The notes beneath the pieces were generated by a model. The model made no database searches. It was not told the DNA's origin and worked only from the letters and a program-made list of their open reading frames with translations. A stretch of DNA of 64,000 nt from Delphinus delphis. Taxonomy: Eukaryota > Chordata > Mammalia > Artiodactyla > Delphinidae. Location of the stretch: the NCBI RefSeq assembly GCF_949987515.2, contig NC_082683.1, forward strand, positions 102,535,918 through 102,599,917, read 5' to 3'. The translations under genes and the position numbers were made by a program. Below are positions 13,370 through 25,290 of the stretch, in pieces. How positions within the stretch are numbered: position 1 is the first letter of the stretch; every line of letters begins with the position of its first letter.

Positions 13370-14470
13370 ATAGCCTGAGTCGAAGGTACTTCTGCAGGTT
13401 GAGTTGAGGCAGGAGTGCCTAAGTGACCCCAGGGGAGATGGGGAAGCCTTCCCACAGGAGGTGGTGCTACAGCTGCTTCTTGCAAGAGGCCGAGAGATTG
13501 CCGGGAGGGCATTCCAGATGAAGGAAGCACAGAAGCAGAGGCTGTGAGGCCCAAGAGAGCATGGCATTTGCAGAGACTTGAAGGGCCATTTGTTTTGTTG
13601 AAGTCTAAGGACTAAGGGCTGGGAGAATGGTAGCTGATGAAGCTGGAATGGTAGCCATGGACCAGACTATGAAGGATCTTGTGTGTCTTCTATTCGTTCA
13701 TTTATTTAGCAAGTATTTATTGAACAACTACTATGTACCAGGCCCAGTTCTAGGCAGGCACTGGCATTCAGCAGTGAACAAAACAGATAAAAATCACTGC
13801 TCATTTAGACCTTGCATCCTGGTGGGAGATGGCAGATAATAAATAATAGTAAAACTATAGGGATACACGTAAAGAATATTAGTGGTAAGTGATAAGAAGA
13901 AAATTTGGCAAGAATGAGGGTGGGTGTGTACAATTTTAAGTGGTCAAGAAAGGCCTCACTAATAAGGCGACACTAGAATGAAATGTGAAGCTGGTGATGG
14001 AGCGGGGTTTACGTCTGAGAGTGCTCCGGACCGAGAAAATGTGCAGAAGCCCTAGGTTGGAATAGGTCTGTCTGCTCAAGAGTCTTAGGAGGAAAGCACG
14101 GCTGGAGTGCAGTGGAGGGAGGAGCTTGGAGAAGAAAAGAGGGCCAGGTCCTGTGAGGTCTTGGTGGCCTCTGTGAGGACTTGGCTTTTATCTGAGTGAC
14201 ATGGGGAGTGATTGGAAAGCTTTGAGCAGAGTAAGGATGTAATGCACTTAAATTTTTAAAAGATGGCTTGGCTGTGTTGAGAGTGGAGGGCAAGAGCAGA
14301 GGGAAGGCAGGCAGCCAGTTGGGAGGCTGTTGCAATAATTCAGGTGAGAGGGAAGGTGGCATGAACCAGGGGCATCGCAGTGGGGGGTCTGGAAGATAGA
14401 GTGTATCCTGTAGGTGATGAGGAACCATGAGATACTTCTGACCAGTGAAGTGACATATGATTTGTGCGTT
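13370..14470 (-). mobile_element. Ancient LINE-2-like repeat region
   Basis: The stretch includes ttatttagcaagtatttatt and actatgtaccaggccc (13700-13745), the reverse complement of the LINE-2 3' end. Flanking GA-rich text describes phrases common in ancient mammalian repeats (gaaggatcttgtgtgtctt; aggctgttgcaataattcag). The outer boundaries and family are uncertain. Confidence 0.5.
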
Positions 14471-14764
14471 AAAAAGATGATTTGGGTGACTGTGGAAGCA
14501 GGACTGGAGAGCTGACACAAGCAGCTGGCTCAGTTTGCTGAGCTCCACTCACTAAGAATAAAGACAGACACCTTACAAGGAAGGTAGCCTCATGCCGAAG
14601 GGCCCCGTTGAGCCGGTTGTTAACCCTGGTGAACTTCTTGACAAGGGCTAGAAATTGCAAAGGTTTACATGTTAGGAAATTCCTTTGTAAACCTGTCAAG
14701 GAAGCAAAGTGAATGATTGTGATCAGGTGTATTCTAGAGGCGGCCTGCAAAGCAGGTAACCGCA

Positions 14765-14890
14765 GACCCTTACTGCGTGCAGGGCACTGTTGTGAGTGCT
14801 CTGTGGCTCAGTTAATCCTTACACAGCCCCAAGGGTGCGTCTCCATTTCACAGATGGAAACTGGGCTCAAGGAGGATAAGCGTTAGGCTG
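14765..14890 (-). mobile_element. MIR SINE relic
   Basis: Inverted MIR phrases are visible: tactgcgtgcagggcact, cagttaatccttacacagcc and ccatttcacagatgg. Confidence 0.65.
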
Positions 14891-14930
14891 TGCTCCCTCT
14901 TACGGGTCTCCACCATGAAGCTTCCTTCTT

Positions 14931-15132
14931 CTTCTTTTTTTTAAAAAATATTTATTTATTTATTTATTAGGTTGCACCAGGTCTTAGTTGCAGCACACGG
15001 GCTCCTTAGTTGTGTCATGGGAACTCTTAGTTGCAGCATGCATGTGGGATCTAGTTCCCTGGCCAGGGATTGAACCCTGGCCCCCTGCATTGGGAGCGCA
15101 GAGTCTTATCCACTGCGCCACCAGGGAAGTCC
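14931..15132 (-). mobile_element. CHR-type SINE
   Basis: This minus-strand SINE starts with a tatttatttatttattt tail and ends gccaccagggaagtcc. A near-perfect 14-bp duplication lies at 14916-14929 (tgaagcttccttct) and 15133-15146 (one mismatch). Confidence 0.88.
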
Positions 15133-15358
15133 TGAAGTTTCCTTCTGAAGGGTCTCTTTGGGAGAGTCAGAATTATCCAGTCATCTCTGAAATTAAATGT
15201 AAAAAGGATGGCCTGTTTCCTTTGAAATGTAGTGATGATGACCTCACTGCTTGCTGGGTATTATTTCAGTGCCCTGAGTTTCCAGTGACAGAAATTATCC
15301 TAAGGAATATAAGTGGGTGTGAGTAGAATTGCAAGGAATTGAAATGTCCAGGGGAAGA

Positions 15359-15436
15359 CGTGTGTGTGTATGTGTGTGTGTGTGAGTGTGTGCACATGTG
15401 CATATGTGTTCGTTTGTGTGTATGTGTGTGTGCATA
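15359..15436 (+). repeat. (GT)n-rich microsatellite
   Basis: An imperfect GT/GTAT repeat of about 78 bases. It is likely polymorphic. Confidence 0.85.
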
Positions 15437-15734
15437 TGGAATGATTTAGAAGGTATGGCGGATCTAGTGGCTCAGATGATGCCATCTAGTCATGAGGGCA
15501 CATTCTCTGCACCTCTTTGGTCCCAGTGTTGACCTGGGTCTCTTCTGCTGTAGATGGCTCCCTCACCTGGTCAGGAGGGCTGCCCACATGCAGCTTCAGA
15601 GCGAAGCAGCTCTGCAGTACCCTGATTCCAAAGGAGGTGAAAGTGTCTTCCTGCAGCTTCAGCAAAAATCAGCAAGGAGGACTCTGACCTTGTTTCAGCC
15701 CCAGTGTGCATTCCCGGGACCGGGGGTGCAGGGC

Positions 15735-16016
15735 ATTCCTTAGATCATAGACATATCGTCCCAATCTCTGCCTTGATATTCACATGGCACTCTCCCTGAG
15801 TGCTTGTCTCTGTCCAAATTTCCCCCCTTTTAAGGATACTGGTCGTTGGATTAGGGGCCCACCCTACTCCAGTATGACCTCATTACAGTTTAGCTCATTA
15901 CATCTGCAACAACCCTATTCCCAAATAAGATCACATTCTGAGGTGCTGGGGACTAGGACTTCAGCATATGAATGTGGGGGGTGGTGGTAGGGAGACACAA
16001 TTCAACCCGTAACAAA
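15735..16016. repeat. Ancient interspersed repeat, family not assigned
   Basis: The phrases ggattaggggcccacccta, caaataagatcacattctga, gacttcagcatatgaatg and acacaattcaacccgtaaca occur in the order of a common old mammalian interspersed repeat. I cannot name the family with confidence. Confidence 0.6.
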
Positions 16017-16034
16017 TGACAGAAACACAGAACT

Positions 16035-16175
16035 GAAAATAAATAATAGAGGTTCCATTTTATCGAGCTCTTCCTACATGGCAGAGTCTCAGCTAGCCAT
16101 TTTATTTCATCAACTCAGTGACTCCTTCTTTCCTCATTTTATAGTAGAGGAAGCCAAAGCTAAGAGAGGTCTCTC
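16035..16175 (-). mobile_element. MIR SINE relic
   Basis: Inverted MIR text is visible: ttatcgagctcttcctacat, caactcagtgactccttc and cattttatagtagaggaag. Confidence 0.55.
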
Positions 16176-16359
16176 AGTTTAAACTTGTCTCCTTGATTTC
16201 AGAGCCCATGCTTTCTCCTGTATCTCTTAATGCTGTACCTATTCATAGAACATCAGGAAAGAGCCGTGCAAGTTCATTTGGTCTGAATTGAAATGCTAAC
16301 ACAGATAATAAACACACTGCAAAAAAATGTGCTGAAGTTCATTGCAAAGAAGCAATCTT

Positions 16360-16513
16360 TTTTTTTTTTTACATCTTAATTGGAGTATAATTGCTTTACA
16401 ATGGTGTGTTAGTTTCTGCTTCATAACAAAGTGAATCAGTTATACATATACATATGTTCCCATATCTCTTCCCTCTTGCATCTCCCTCTCTCCCACCCTC
16501 CCTATCCCACCCC
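16360..16513 (-). mobile_element. L1 3' end, short 5'-truncated insertion
   Basis: A poly-T start is followed by catcttaattggagtataat and tatcccaccccc, the same 3' UTR as the larger L1 at 40181. A 15-bp duplication with one mismatch, caaagaagcaatctt / caaagaagcgatctt, lies at 16345-16359 and 16514-16528. Only about 150 bases of L1 were inserted. Confidence 0.88.
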
Positions 16514-17376
16514 CAAAGAAGCGATCTTAAAGGACACACAGGTGACGGTCCCTAAGGGCCATCCCAGAGGCCTGTGAGGTCTGCACTTGGGGCAGGGAAT
16601 GCCAGTGAACTCTAGGCTTTGTCCACCAGGCCTCTCATCCCCAGTAAGCCGCTGCATTCCTACCAATGCCCAGCAACCAGCCAGAGCAGGCACTGTCTCC
16701 CTTTGTGCTTCCCTATCCTCTTTCTGAATTTAGATCAGGGTGAAGAGTAGAGAGAAGGAAATGAGCCAGAAAATAGAAAATTAATACTTGGTAGAGTCGT
16801 CATATTTTAAAATTAATTTATAGGCAATGTCAGATAACCAGAGTTAAATCATTTTATCAGCAGGCTGCTCTAGGATTTAAAAATTGGCAGCCATCGTTGT
16901 AAATCAGATCTCAGGAGCCCCCGGGGGTGGTCTCTAGGGAAGAATGTTGACATTGGGTGGGAAGAAATGTAAATACTTGATTAGCTGTGTCCTTTTCTTT
17001 CACACAAAACCTAAAGTATTTCTGCCTTATGTTGAGTGATCACAGTAGGTTAAATAGTAACAGGAGGGAGAAAGCTATTCAAGTTCATGGTTAGCCTACT
17101 TTTAGTGCTTCTCTTCCTCCCTGGATATCCTAGGAGACTGTTGCATGAGAGGTACTCACCGCAGGGGGGTATTCCTGGCTTGGGGTCCTTGGGGTGGGCT
17201 CAGCCTTCTTCTGCACAGACACTGGCAGCACGCCGGTCAGTGTCACATTTCCCCAGCTGGTCGATGTCACGTTTCCACCATGTGCCTGGGAGCCGGAGCG
17301 CCCACAGTTTTACCACATTTATACTGGGAAGACCTTATTGGATTCAAGCCCTGCCTTTCACCTCTTGTTGTTGCAG

Positions 17377-17745
17377 CTCTTTGTCGAGGGCGTGTGGTGA
17401 GGGTCCCCGCGGGGAGTCTGGTGCGGGTGGTGGGCACTGAACTGGTCATCCCCTGCAACGTCAGCGACTACGACGGCCCCAGCGAGCAGAACTTTGACTG
17501 GAGCTTCTTGGCCTCGGGCAGCAGCTTCGTGGAGCTCGCCAGCACTTGGGAGGTGGGCTTCCCCGCCCAGCTGTACCGTGAGCGCCTGCAGAGGGGTGAC
17601 ATCGTGCTGCGGCGGACGGCCAACGACGCCGTGGAACTGCACATAAAGAACGTCCAGCCCTCAGACCAAGGCCACTACAAGTGTTCCACCCCCAGCACGG
17701 ATGCCACCGTCCAGGGCAACTATGAGGATACAGTGCAAGTTAAAG
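17377..17745 (+). CDS. PTGFRN: PTGFRN exon 2: end of signal peptide and Ig domain 1
   Basis: PTGFRN is a type I membrane glycoprotein of the EWI immunoglobulin subfamily. It binds the tetraspanins CD9 and CD81 and reduces prostaglandin F2-alpha binding to its receptor (family knowledge). This exon is 369 nt and encodes 123 residues with split codons at both ends. It reads ALCRGRVVRVPAGSL onward, which I recognise as the end of the signal peptide and the mature N-terminus. Ig domain 1 shows its first cysteine in IPCNVS, the core tryptophan in FDWSF, and the second cysteine in DQGHYKC. NVSD is an N-glycosylation sequon. The acceptor is ttgttgttgcag and the donor is AAAG/gtacat. An open frame continues upstream to an ATG at 17145, but that part is intronic and resembles nothing in the protein. 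Confidence 0.96.
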
Positions 17746-18429
17746 GTACATCCTCACGGGGGGCGGGGTTGCTGCACTGGAGGACCGGACTTTCCTCTGC
17801 CACTCAGCTGTGCGGGACTGTGCCAGAAACTGAAGTCCTCTGGGTCTCTGTTGCCACCTCTGTCCGATGGAGGAATAATGTCTTACCTGATTAAAGGCAG
17901 AGGATGGGCCGGGTGGCCTCAGAGGGCCCTTTCTCTTCACTCCATTGTGATTGTGAGCCCTCCCGTGGCTGGTGAGTTGAGGCAGAGTGGTATGTGATGG
18001 CGACCCCAGCTGTGAGCCAGGTTGCCTGCGCTCAGTAAGTCCCATGGCTCGCTCTCCCACGTGTCAGCTCTGTGGCCGTGGGCATGTCCCATGCCTCAGC
18101 TTCCTCCTCTGGAAAACCTTCTGTAAAGGTCGAGGTGAGTTAGGACATGTAAAGCCTCAGAGCAATGCCATAGTAAACAGTCAGGTTAGGGACGAGGAGG
18201 TGACGGTCATGATGACACCGATGTTCAGGTTTATGGGACTAACAGATACTTAAAAGCTCATGTCTTTCTTTGTACCCTTCATGATTTAGAAGTTGTAGGG
18301 GTCATATGTGGAGAAAGAGTGATGTGGTCACTGCAACCTTATTGGCCTGGCTGTGCAAGTAATCACACCTTATGTATCTGGAATGTTTGGGTTTGTTTGT
18401 TTTTTCATTTTCCAAGTTCTGTTTGATTA

Positions 18430-18560
18430 ATTCAATTCTCAACCCAATGAAGAAGAGACGGCAGGGTATTTCCCAAATTTACACATGAGGAAATGGAAGA
18501 GCATAGGTTAATGACTTGCCTAAAATCATACAGCTAATTAGTAAATGGGCAAGAGCAAAC
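18430..18560 (-). mobile_element. MIR SINE relic
   Basis: Inverted MIR phrases: cacatgaggaaatggaagag, atgacttgcctaaaatcata and cagctaattagtaaatgg. Confidence 0.6.
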
Positions 18561-19924
18561 AATTTTAATTTGGGGCTAGCAAAATAGAAACATTTTTAGT
18601 GTTGTTATTATTATTACTTAAGTATGCATTTATGTGTATCCTGCCTTGTTCCAAAAAGAATTATATCAGAGTAGTAGTGTAATTAATGATCAGGAAAGCA
18701 GAAGATGTACATGATGATATAGAAAGAAGGGGTTGGTTCAGGCATTCATTCCTTCTGTAATGATTTATGGACTGCTACCGTATTGTCCAGATACTGTTCC
18801 CCCATTAGACTCATGAGGGAATAAAACAGCCATGCCCATTATGCAGGTATTAAAATGTCCAATCTACCTCTTCCATTACCTCTTCTCATTCCTCTACAAA
18901 ATCCAAATATGTTTTTGAGAAAAAAGTCCCATAAGACATTCTTGCGTTGGAGTTAAATAATGCATTGCTTTTGTAGTCATCACACACACGGTACACCTCC
19001 ACTAGGTCAGATGCACCCTCGTCTCCATGTGTAATTCTCATCTTGAGGAGTTGGAGGCAGCAGGGGGGAACCTACCCCTCCGCCCCCACTGCCCAGTATC
19101 TTTCTGTTTGTTCTCCAGTCTTTGAAAGACAGGAGTAAGAAGAGGCTTTCCTGGGGTCAGGAAAGCAGATGGATGGCCGTGAAAGAGACTGGCTGGCTGC
19201 CCAAGTGGAGCCTCTCGTGGCTGCCATGCATGGTCTAGTGTCTCTCTGGCCTTCAGCTTCATGGTTCTTCAAACTATATATCCATGGCCTCAGGGATAAC
19301 TGGTCTTGGGAACTGAGTCATGTTAGCTGGACTCACAGACTGATGTGTATAGTAGAAGGTCATTGTATTCATTTGCAAGAGATAGGTCTTTGTGATGTGT
19401 CCTTCTAAACATGTAGCAGTTTTTTTTTTCTGTTATTTAGAGTAGTCCCTTCTCAAGGACACTGAATTCGTTTCTGAGTGTGGGATGGCAGGAAAACCCA
19501 AGGAGATGATGCACAGTGGTGTTTGGGGATTCTCTCAGCCAGCCGGTAGGCAAGCCTGAGAGGTCGTCCCTGCCCTTTGGTAGGGACCTCCTCGCTGGTT
19601 ACTTCACGTGTGGCTTCCCTTCCTCAAGAGCAGTCACCGACACTTCCCTGATCTCAGGCCCCCTTTTTCTAGACTATGGAAGAGCCCAGCTTTTCCCCAG
19701 TGGGTCCTAATAGTTAAATAGCTGAGGCGTCAGTTTTCCTGGATGGGTTCCTACCCTGCAGATACCCGCTGCTCACTCTAGTCATTCTTAGACATTCCCC
19801 AGGCCTCAAGGCACAGGAAGCTCTCCTGTGCTTTTGTGCTTTGCGGATTACACTGCCTTAACTCCTAGAAGATACCCCTGGTTCTCTACTCTAGCCTGTG
19901 TCCTAACAATGGAGTGTTGGACAG

Positions 19925-20110
19925 TAGCGGCTGGTTATTTGATTGTAATTGCTGAGTGCCAAGCACCGTCCTGGGCACCTTCCCTTATAACTGGTTTAAT
20001 TCTCAGTCAACTTCCGGAGATAGGTCTCGTTGTCATCCCTTTTTAGAGTTGAGGAAAACGAGGCACGGAGGGGTAAAGTGACTTGCCTAAGGGTGGCAGA
20101 AGTAGACCTC
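19925..20110 (-). mobile_element. MIR SINE relic
   Basis: Inverted MIR phrases: ctgagtgccaagcaccgtcc, ttaattctcagtcaactt and gtaaagtgacttgcctaag. Confidence 0.65.
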
Positions 20111-20261
20111 CAAGGCACAGCTCCCAGAAGGGAATTTGCACCACCTCGTTCTAGCCAGGGGTCTTATTAGTGTCTCCTCTTTTTTCAAGTCAGAAAGTTG
20201 AGATCATAGATGAAGCGCAATGGGCAGCCGTGCCCATCTGGGCTTTAGAACAGGGGAGGGG

Positions 20262-20720
20262 AGGAGGAAATTGCGCCGCAAGCCCCGGACGGTGCTGGGC
20301 ACTTGCGCAGTGGCTGGGGTGGCGGTGTGCTGACGGCTCCGCTTTCTCCCTGCAGTGCTGCCGGATGCTCTGCGCGTGGCCGCCGGCCCGCAGCCCTCCC
20401 CGGGCCCCAGCCTGCGCGAGGGCGAGCCCTTCGAGCTGCGCTGTTCGGCCTCCACCGCGTCGCCGCTGCACACGCACCTGGCGCTGCTTTGGGAGGTGTG
20501 GCGCGGCCCCGCCCGCCGGAGCATCCTCTCCTTGACCCACGAGGGCAGGTTGCGGCCCGGCCCCGGCTACGAGCAGCGCTACCGCAGCGGGGACGTGCGC
20601 CTGGACACCGTGGGGAGCGACGGGTACCGCCTCTCCGTGTCCCGGGCCCTGGCCTCCGACCAGGGTTCCTACCGGTGCGTCGTCAGCGAGTGGATCGGAG
20701 AGCAGGGTAACTGGCAAGAA
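20262..20720. promoter_or_regulatory. CpG-rich island over exon 3
   Basis: CpG dinucleotides are dense from just before exon 3 to its end (for example gcgcggccccgcccgccgg near 20500), in a gene body otherwise poor in CpG. It fits an intragenic CpG island. No TATA box or other core promoter element stands out, so promoter function is not shown. Confidence 0.6.
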
Positions 20721-20769
20721 ATTCAAGAAAAAGCCGTGGATGTGGCCACCGTGGTGATCCAGCCAACAG
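20356..20769 (+). CDS. PTGFRN: PTGFRN exon 3: Ig domain 2 with the EWI motif
   Basis: This exon is 414 nt (138 residues, phase 1 at both ends) and encodes Ig domain 2. The paired cysteines lie in ELRCSA and DQGSYRC, with LLWEV supplying the core tryptophan. SEWIGEQGNW directly follows the second cysteine; its Glu-Trp-Ile (20688-20696) is the signature that names the EWI family. The acceptor is ctccctgcag/TG and the donor ACAG/gtgagc. The first half is very GC- and CpG-rich, unlike the flanking introns. The stretch ALRVAAGPQPSPGPS after the exon start is the least conserved part relative to the human protein as I remember it. No lesions are seen. Confidence 0.96.
20688..20696 (+). other. PTGFRN: EWI signature motif codons
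   Basis: GAG-TGG-ATC encodes Glu-Trp-Ile four residues after the second Ig cysteine of domain 2. This tripeptide defines the subfamily of EWI-F (PTGFRN), EWI-2 (IGSF8), IGSF3 and IGSF2 (CD101). Confidence 0.9.
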
Positions 20770-21499
20770 GTGAGCTTCTGGAAATTGCATGTTTTAGACT
20801 GTATGTTATTCAGGGCAATGTGGTGTAAAGAACTCGGCCAGGAGCCTTTTTCTTCTCTGACAAGATTTCTGCTCCTCCTGGGAGGCCTCGCGTTGACGGG
20901 TGACGGAGTAGGGTGGTGTTAATGGTTTGGGGAGGATGCATTTGTTTTGTGCCAAATGCCGAGACCCCTGGGAAGCTGCAGGTTGCATAAGATACTTTGA
21001 GTATTTTGTGACTGAAAGATTAAGTCCTTTTAAGTGCCAGGAGAGGTCCGGCCTGGTGGTCAGAGGGGCTTTGGGGTGGAGCTGCCCCCAGCCCGCTCCC
21101 TTGGCTTCATTTTGTTTAGTGTTTCCTAGATCTCTGGATCTGCCCTTCCCCACAGCTGTTGGGGACGCGTCTGGCTCATCCCCAAACCTCTCGTCTGACT
21201 TGGGTCCTCTAGACCTGCCTTTCAGGTCCCCTCAGATGTGACATCCCCTTGTAGGTGAGGGATTCCCTAGGGCTGGGCCTCTTCTTATGTCCTCTATGCC
21301 ACATACCCCAGAAGCATTCAGCTGTGGGGTCTATATGCAAGAAGTTTTTGTCATCTGTGAACGAGCCTTTTCAAAAACAACAAACAAAACCCTTCTTACT
21401 CCTGCAAGAGAAGTAATTAAGGAAATGCAAAATACATTTTCGGAAACCCATAAAAATAAAAGAAAAACAAATAGGAAAGAAAAACAGGCCAGTTTCCAA

Positions 21500-21620
21500 C
21501 AGGCATCAGTAGAGAACCTACTGTGTGCTCAGTTCTGTCCTGGGCTCTGGGGTCAGAGATGCTTAAGGATCGTTCCCAGGCCTCATGGAGCTTCTGGCTT
21601 GGCAGAGAGAAGGTGAAAAG
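21500..21620 (-). mobile_element. LINE-2-like 3' end
   Basis: The phrases tactgtgtgctcagttctgt and ctcatggagcttctggct follow the reverse complement of a LINE-2 3' end. Confidence 0.5.
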
Positions 21621-22324
21621 AGCCCATCTCAGGGTGATGTCACTGCTGTGGATGGTTGGATAGACTTGGTTTGCTGAGAGTCTGACATCTCCAGATCTCA
21701 GAGTACTCTGCTGCTGTTGCTGCTGCCCCCTGTTCTGTAAACTGGGAAGACCTTGGCTGGACTCATTTCCTGACTATAAACAAGAGTGTGTGGTCGCTCT
21801 GTTGCTGAGGTTGGAAGGAAAGCAGGAAACGATACACACGGGGAGTGTTTTTCCTCTGCAAGCTGCATTGTCCTGAGCACTCTACCCTGCGTTTACACCA
21901 CAACACAGGAGCTGGATTTGGGAAAAGCAGCGCTGACTGGCCACTGAGTGACAGTGGCCGTCAGTGAGGTTGGAGGTGCTCTTGCCGACAAGAGGGGCTG
22001 CAGGTCACACTCAGTCTTGGTTCTCCTGGCTGCAGAAATCACTTTCTGGATGGATTCAGGTCACCTGCCTTTTCGGAAGTGATCTGCCAGGAATCTGACC
22101 TAAGAAACCACAGATATTCAGCTTGCATCGAACAACTGTTTTAACGGGGCAGGAGGGTTAAGAATTTCAGCTTGGCAGAGAATTATTTTTTCATACAAGA
22201 ATTTCAGTTGTAAAGGTTTTTTTTTTTTTTTTCGTTTCAAACAAGCCACAAAACCCAGAGTATAGTTATAAGACTTGAACACCCTGCGTCTATTAGGCAG
22301 GCGGTAGCATCTGGCTCTCACCTG

Positions 22325-22835
22325 AGCCTGAGGGCTCGTAGCTTTTTGTGCCATGGGCGTCTTTGACAGTCCTTTGAAGCTCACAAACCTTTTCTCAGAG
22401 TTAATATGTTTTAATTCATAAAATCCATGTGGAGGATGACAAAGGAAAACAATTACATTGAAGAGTAATCAAAATATTTTAAGACAAATTTGTTATATAA
22501 TAATATAATATTTTATTATTGCATTAAATAATAAGATATAGTGGCAGGCCTAACAACTACTGTAATTTCTGATAAGTGATGAATATAAATGATATGTTAA
22601 GATATCTGCAACAATTGTCAGGTGATGTGAAAATATCTGTGATGTCTATTGGGAACAAGGTCCCAGGGACAGATAATGCTACACTGGTTTGTTGCTTAGT
22701 TTCATAATGAGAGGATCTGCTATGTTTCCCGTAGAGGTTAGTAAAACAAAGACAATTTGTTTTTCCCGTCCATGTCACAGATTCCTTAAATTCTCTTTGT
22801 GGACCCCAGGTTAAGAACCACCACACTAGAGTGAT
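22325..22835. mobile_element. Ancient DNA-transposon-like repeat
   Basis: This stretch matches the order of a long-known ancient mammalian repeat, from gacagtcctttgaagctcac to tggaccccaggttaagaacc. The class is uncertain; the family is not named here. Confidence 0.5.
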
Positions 22836-22881
22836 GGTCTTTCTCTCATTTTCAGCACTTGCATTCTCCACAGCTAGCTTT

Positions 22882-23418
22882 TTTTTAAAAATTAAAGTGT
22901 AGTTGATTTACAATATTATGTTAGTTTCAAGTGTACAACGTAGTGATTCAATAGTTTTATAGATTTTACTCCATTAAAGTTATAAAACATTGGCTATATT
23001 TCCCGTGCTGTGTACTACATTCTGTATCTTACTTATTTTATACTTAGTAGTTGTACCTCTTGATCCCCTTCCTCTATCTTGCCCCACCCCCTCCCCCTCT
23101 CTCCACTGGTAACCACTGATTTGTTCTCTGTATCTGTGAGTCTGTTTTTGTCCTGTTACATTGATTCGTTGTTTCATTTTTTAGAGTCCACATATAAGTG
23201 AAAACATGCACTATTTGTCTTTTTCTGCCTGACTTACTTCACTAAGGATAATACCCTACAGGTTTTGTTGCACATGGCATTATTTCATTCTTTTTTGCAG
23301 CTGAGTAATAATCCATTGTATTTGTACACCACATCTTCTTTAATCATTCTTCTGTTGATGGACCCTTAGGTTGCTTCCATATCTTGGCTATTGTAAATAG
23401 TGCTGCTACGAATGTTGT
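22882..23418 (-). mobile_element. L1 3' end, 5'-truncated
   Basis: This minus-strand L1 3' UTR and ORF2 end follows poly-T and contains taaccactgatttgttctct, gctgagtaataatccattgt and ggttgcttccatatcttggc. A near-duplicate ccacagctagctt / ccatagctagctt lies at 22868-22880 and 23419-23431. Confidence 0.85.
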
Positions 23419-25079
23419 CCATAGCTAGCTTCTTAAGTATTCTTATGGCATTGTTATGATAAATGGCACAGAGCTACTTAAATGGTGGGGCTGTAGGTCA
23501 TGTAGGTGGCAGTAAACCCCCCTATATTAGGAGTGGTCTGGTTGATGCAGATGTTGGTGTCTAATTTATAGGTTCAGTTACATCCAGTAGGAGAAAACCT
23601 GCATCACTCCAGGCTTAGTCTGAGGTCCCCTCTTGCATGACGAGTCCTTAGAACTGATTCTTTTTTTCCCTTCACCGTGCTTCATCCTGTCCCAGTAGTG
23701 AACCCTCCAATCCCATAGAACATGTGACAACTATGCTTAGGGATGTGACAAGATTTTTAGCCACTTGCAGGGAAAAGAAATTAGAAAGTGAACTATACTG
23801 CTAAAGAGATGTTTCTGCCAGTATTTCTAAACGCAAGAATCTGTCTTCTCCATGCATACTGTCCACAGCTGCATATTGCCCACTTCTTCTTTCCTCAGCT
23901 GGCTCCCTCCTGAGCCTTCTTTTACCGCCAGTAGTGGTGGCCGGCACAGAGGGACTCTGGCAGTATTCTGGGATCCCTGACCACGGTTTGTACGTGGGGA
24001 GGTTCAAACAGCAGCACAGGCTCGGAGCAGCAGTTTCCATACTGACTCCCCTCAAAAGATATCTCTTATTATTTTTGGCTCGTTTAAAGGTTGAAGGAGG
24101 AGGAGGAATGTGGAAGAAGGTGGGTGGAGGTGAGAAATTAGACTTCAAATTCCTTTTTCTAATACTATGCCCACCTCATTTTCTGCCTTCATCAAGGCAG
24201 ATGTTGAACTTGGCCTGAAACACTTGTTGGAAATATCATCAGCCTTTGGAAATATTTATATGAAAGTCATTTACTCCAAAGGGCATGGGTTTTGGCGTTG
24301 CGTCTTTTCTGAACTGAGTGACAGCCTTTGTCGCTGAGCTGACCCGGGACCGCAGCTGGTGCTGAGTGACTCCTGCTGGAAGACCAGGACCTTGCTGTGC
24401 GTTCACTTGAATCCCCTGGGAGGTGTCAGCTAGTTATCATCTAAGCAGTTGTTCCTAGAGCATTAGCACGTGTTGCATGTTTTTCTACTCTGATTACAGA
24501 TGTTCAACTTCTTTGCACAAAATCCCTTGAATAAACTAAAATGTTTCCGTGTAAAAAGCTTTGACAGGGGAATGCTGAAACCACATCTGCCTGGAGACCG
24601 TGACACCAGATCCTTCAGTGCTTCGTCTAAATATAGTCTACTTTTAACTATCCACACAGAGAGGGCAGTGGCATGGGTAATCCAGAAATCATTGTGGTTT
24701 GGTTTTAGAATATATGCTTTACTCTTGACTTTAAGGCGGGTGTGTGGACCAGAATAAATGATGCTCTAAGTGCATAGCCTTTGGAAGACTTGACTCGTCA
24801 GGCATATTGTCTGGTTTCACTTTCCCAGTCCTTCTGTTTAGGATCCTCCCTGCCCCCTTTTACCCAGAAGATGGTTTCACCCTCACTTCCTACCCTCCAG
24901 CTCCTGGCCCCCAACTGATAATATGTACCGGCCAGAGCTGAGCTGTCTTTTCTCTGAAAGTCACCCAAGGCCTGTCGTGCATATGGAGAAAGTATAATTT
25001 TAGCCTTGTAATGTTCAGCAGACTTGTTTTCAAAATGATAGTGTACGTGATAATAGTGTAACACTTAAGAGCAGCGTCC

Positions 25080-25290
25080 CTAGAGGCAGACAGCCGGGAT
25101 TTGAATCTTAGCTCTGTTACCTATTAGCTGTGGCACCTTGGGCACGTTAGTTAACTTCTCTGTGCTTCAGCTGCCTTACCGGTAAAATGGAGATGATAAT
25201 TGTACTACCTCGTAGGGTTGTTTTGAAGATGAAATTTATAAAGCACTCAGAAGAGTGCCTGGCATAGAGTAAGCATATATATATAAGTGC
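25080..25290 (+). mobile_element. MIR SINE relic
   Basis: A long, well-kept MIR in plus orientation: gggatttgaatcttagctct, cttgggcacgttagttaact, ggtaaaatggagatgataat and gagtgcctggcatagagtaa. It ends about 200 bases before exon 4. Confidence 0.8.

Larger units (their letters stand above)
1..17376 (+). other. PTGFRN: PTGFRN intron 1 (3' part)
   Basis: No GC-rich first exon with a signal peptide is visible, so the promoter and exon 1 are taken to lie upstream of the window. Recognisable repeats are listed separately. I see nothing recognisable in 1-825, 966-2100, 2570-4790, 6560-7390, 8200-9570, 11640-13320, 14900-14930 and 16530-17376. These parts carry no supportable gene; open frames there are short and lack homology I know. 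Confidence 0.85.
17746..20355 (+). other. PTGFRN: PTGFRN intron 2
   Basis: This 2.6-kb intron contains two degraded MIR-like stretches (18430-18560 and 19925-20110) and otherwise no recognisable elements. The last 100 bases become GC-rich as exon 3 is approached. Confidence 0.85.

Noticed and set aside
14009..14548. A 179-codon open frame on the minus strand
   Set aside because: It lies in an ancient LINE-2-like region with low-complexity Pro/Ser/Leu translation and no recognisable domain.
17145..17894. A 249-codon open frame from an ATG in the intron through exon 2
   Set aside because: The part before 17377 is intronic: a good acceptor precedes the first PTGFRN-like residue, and upstream residues match nothing. 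The part after 17745 follows a donor site.
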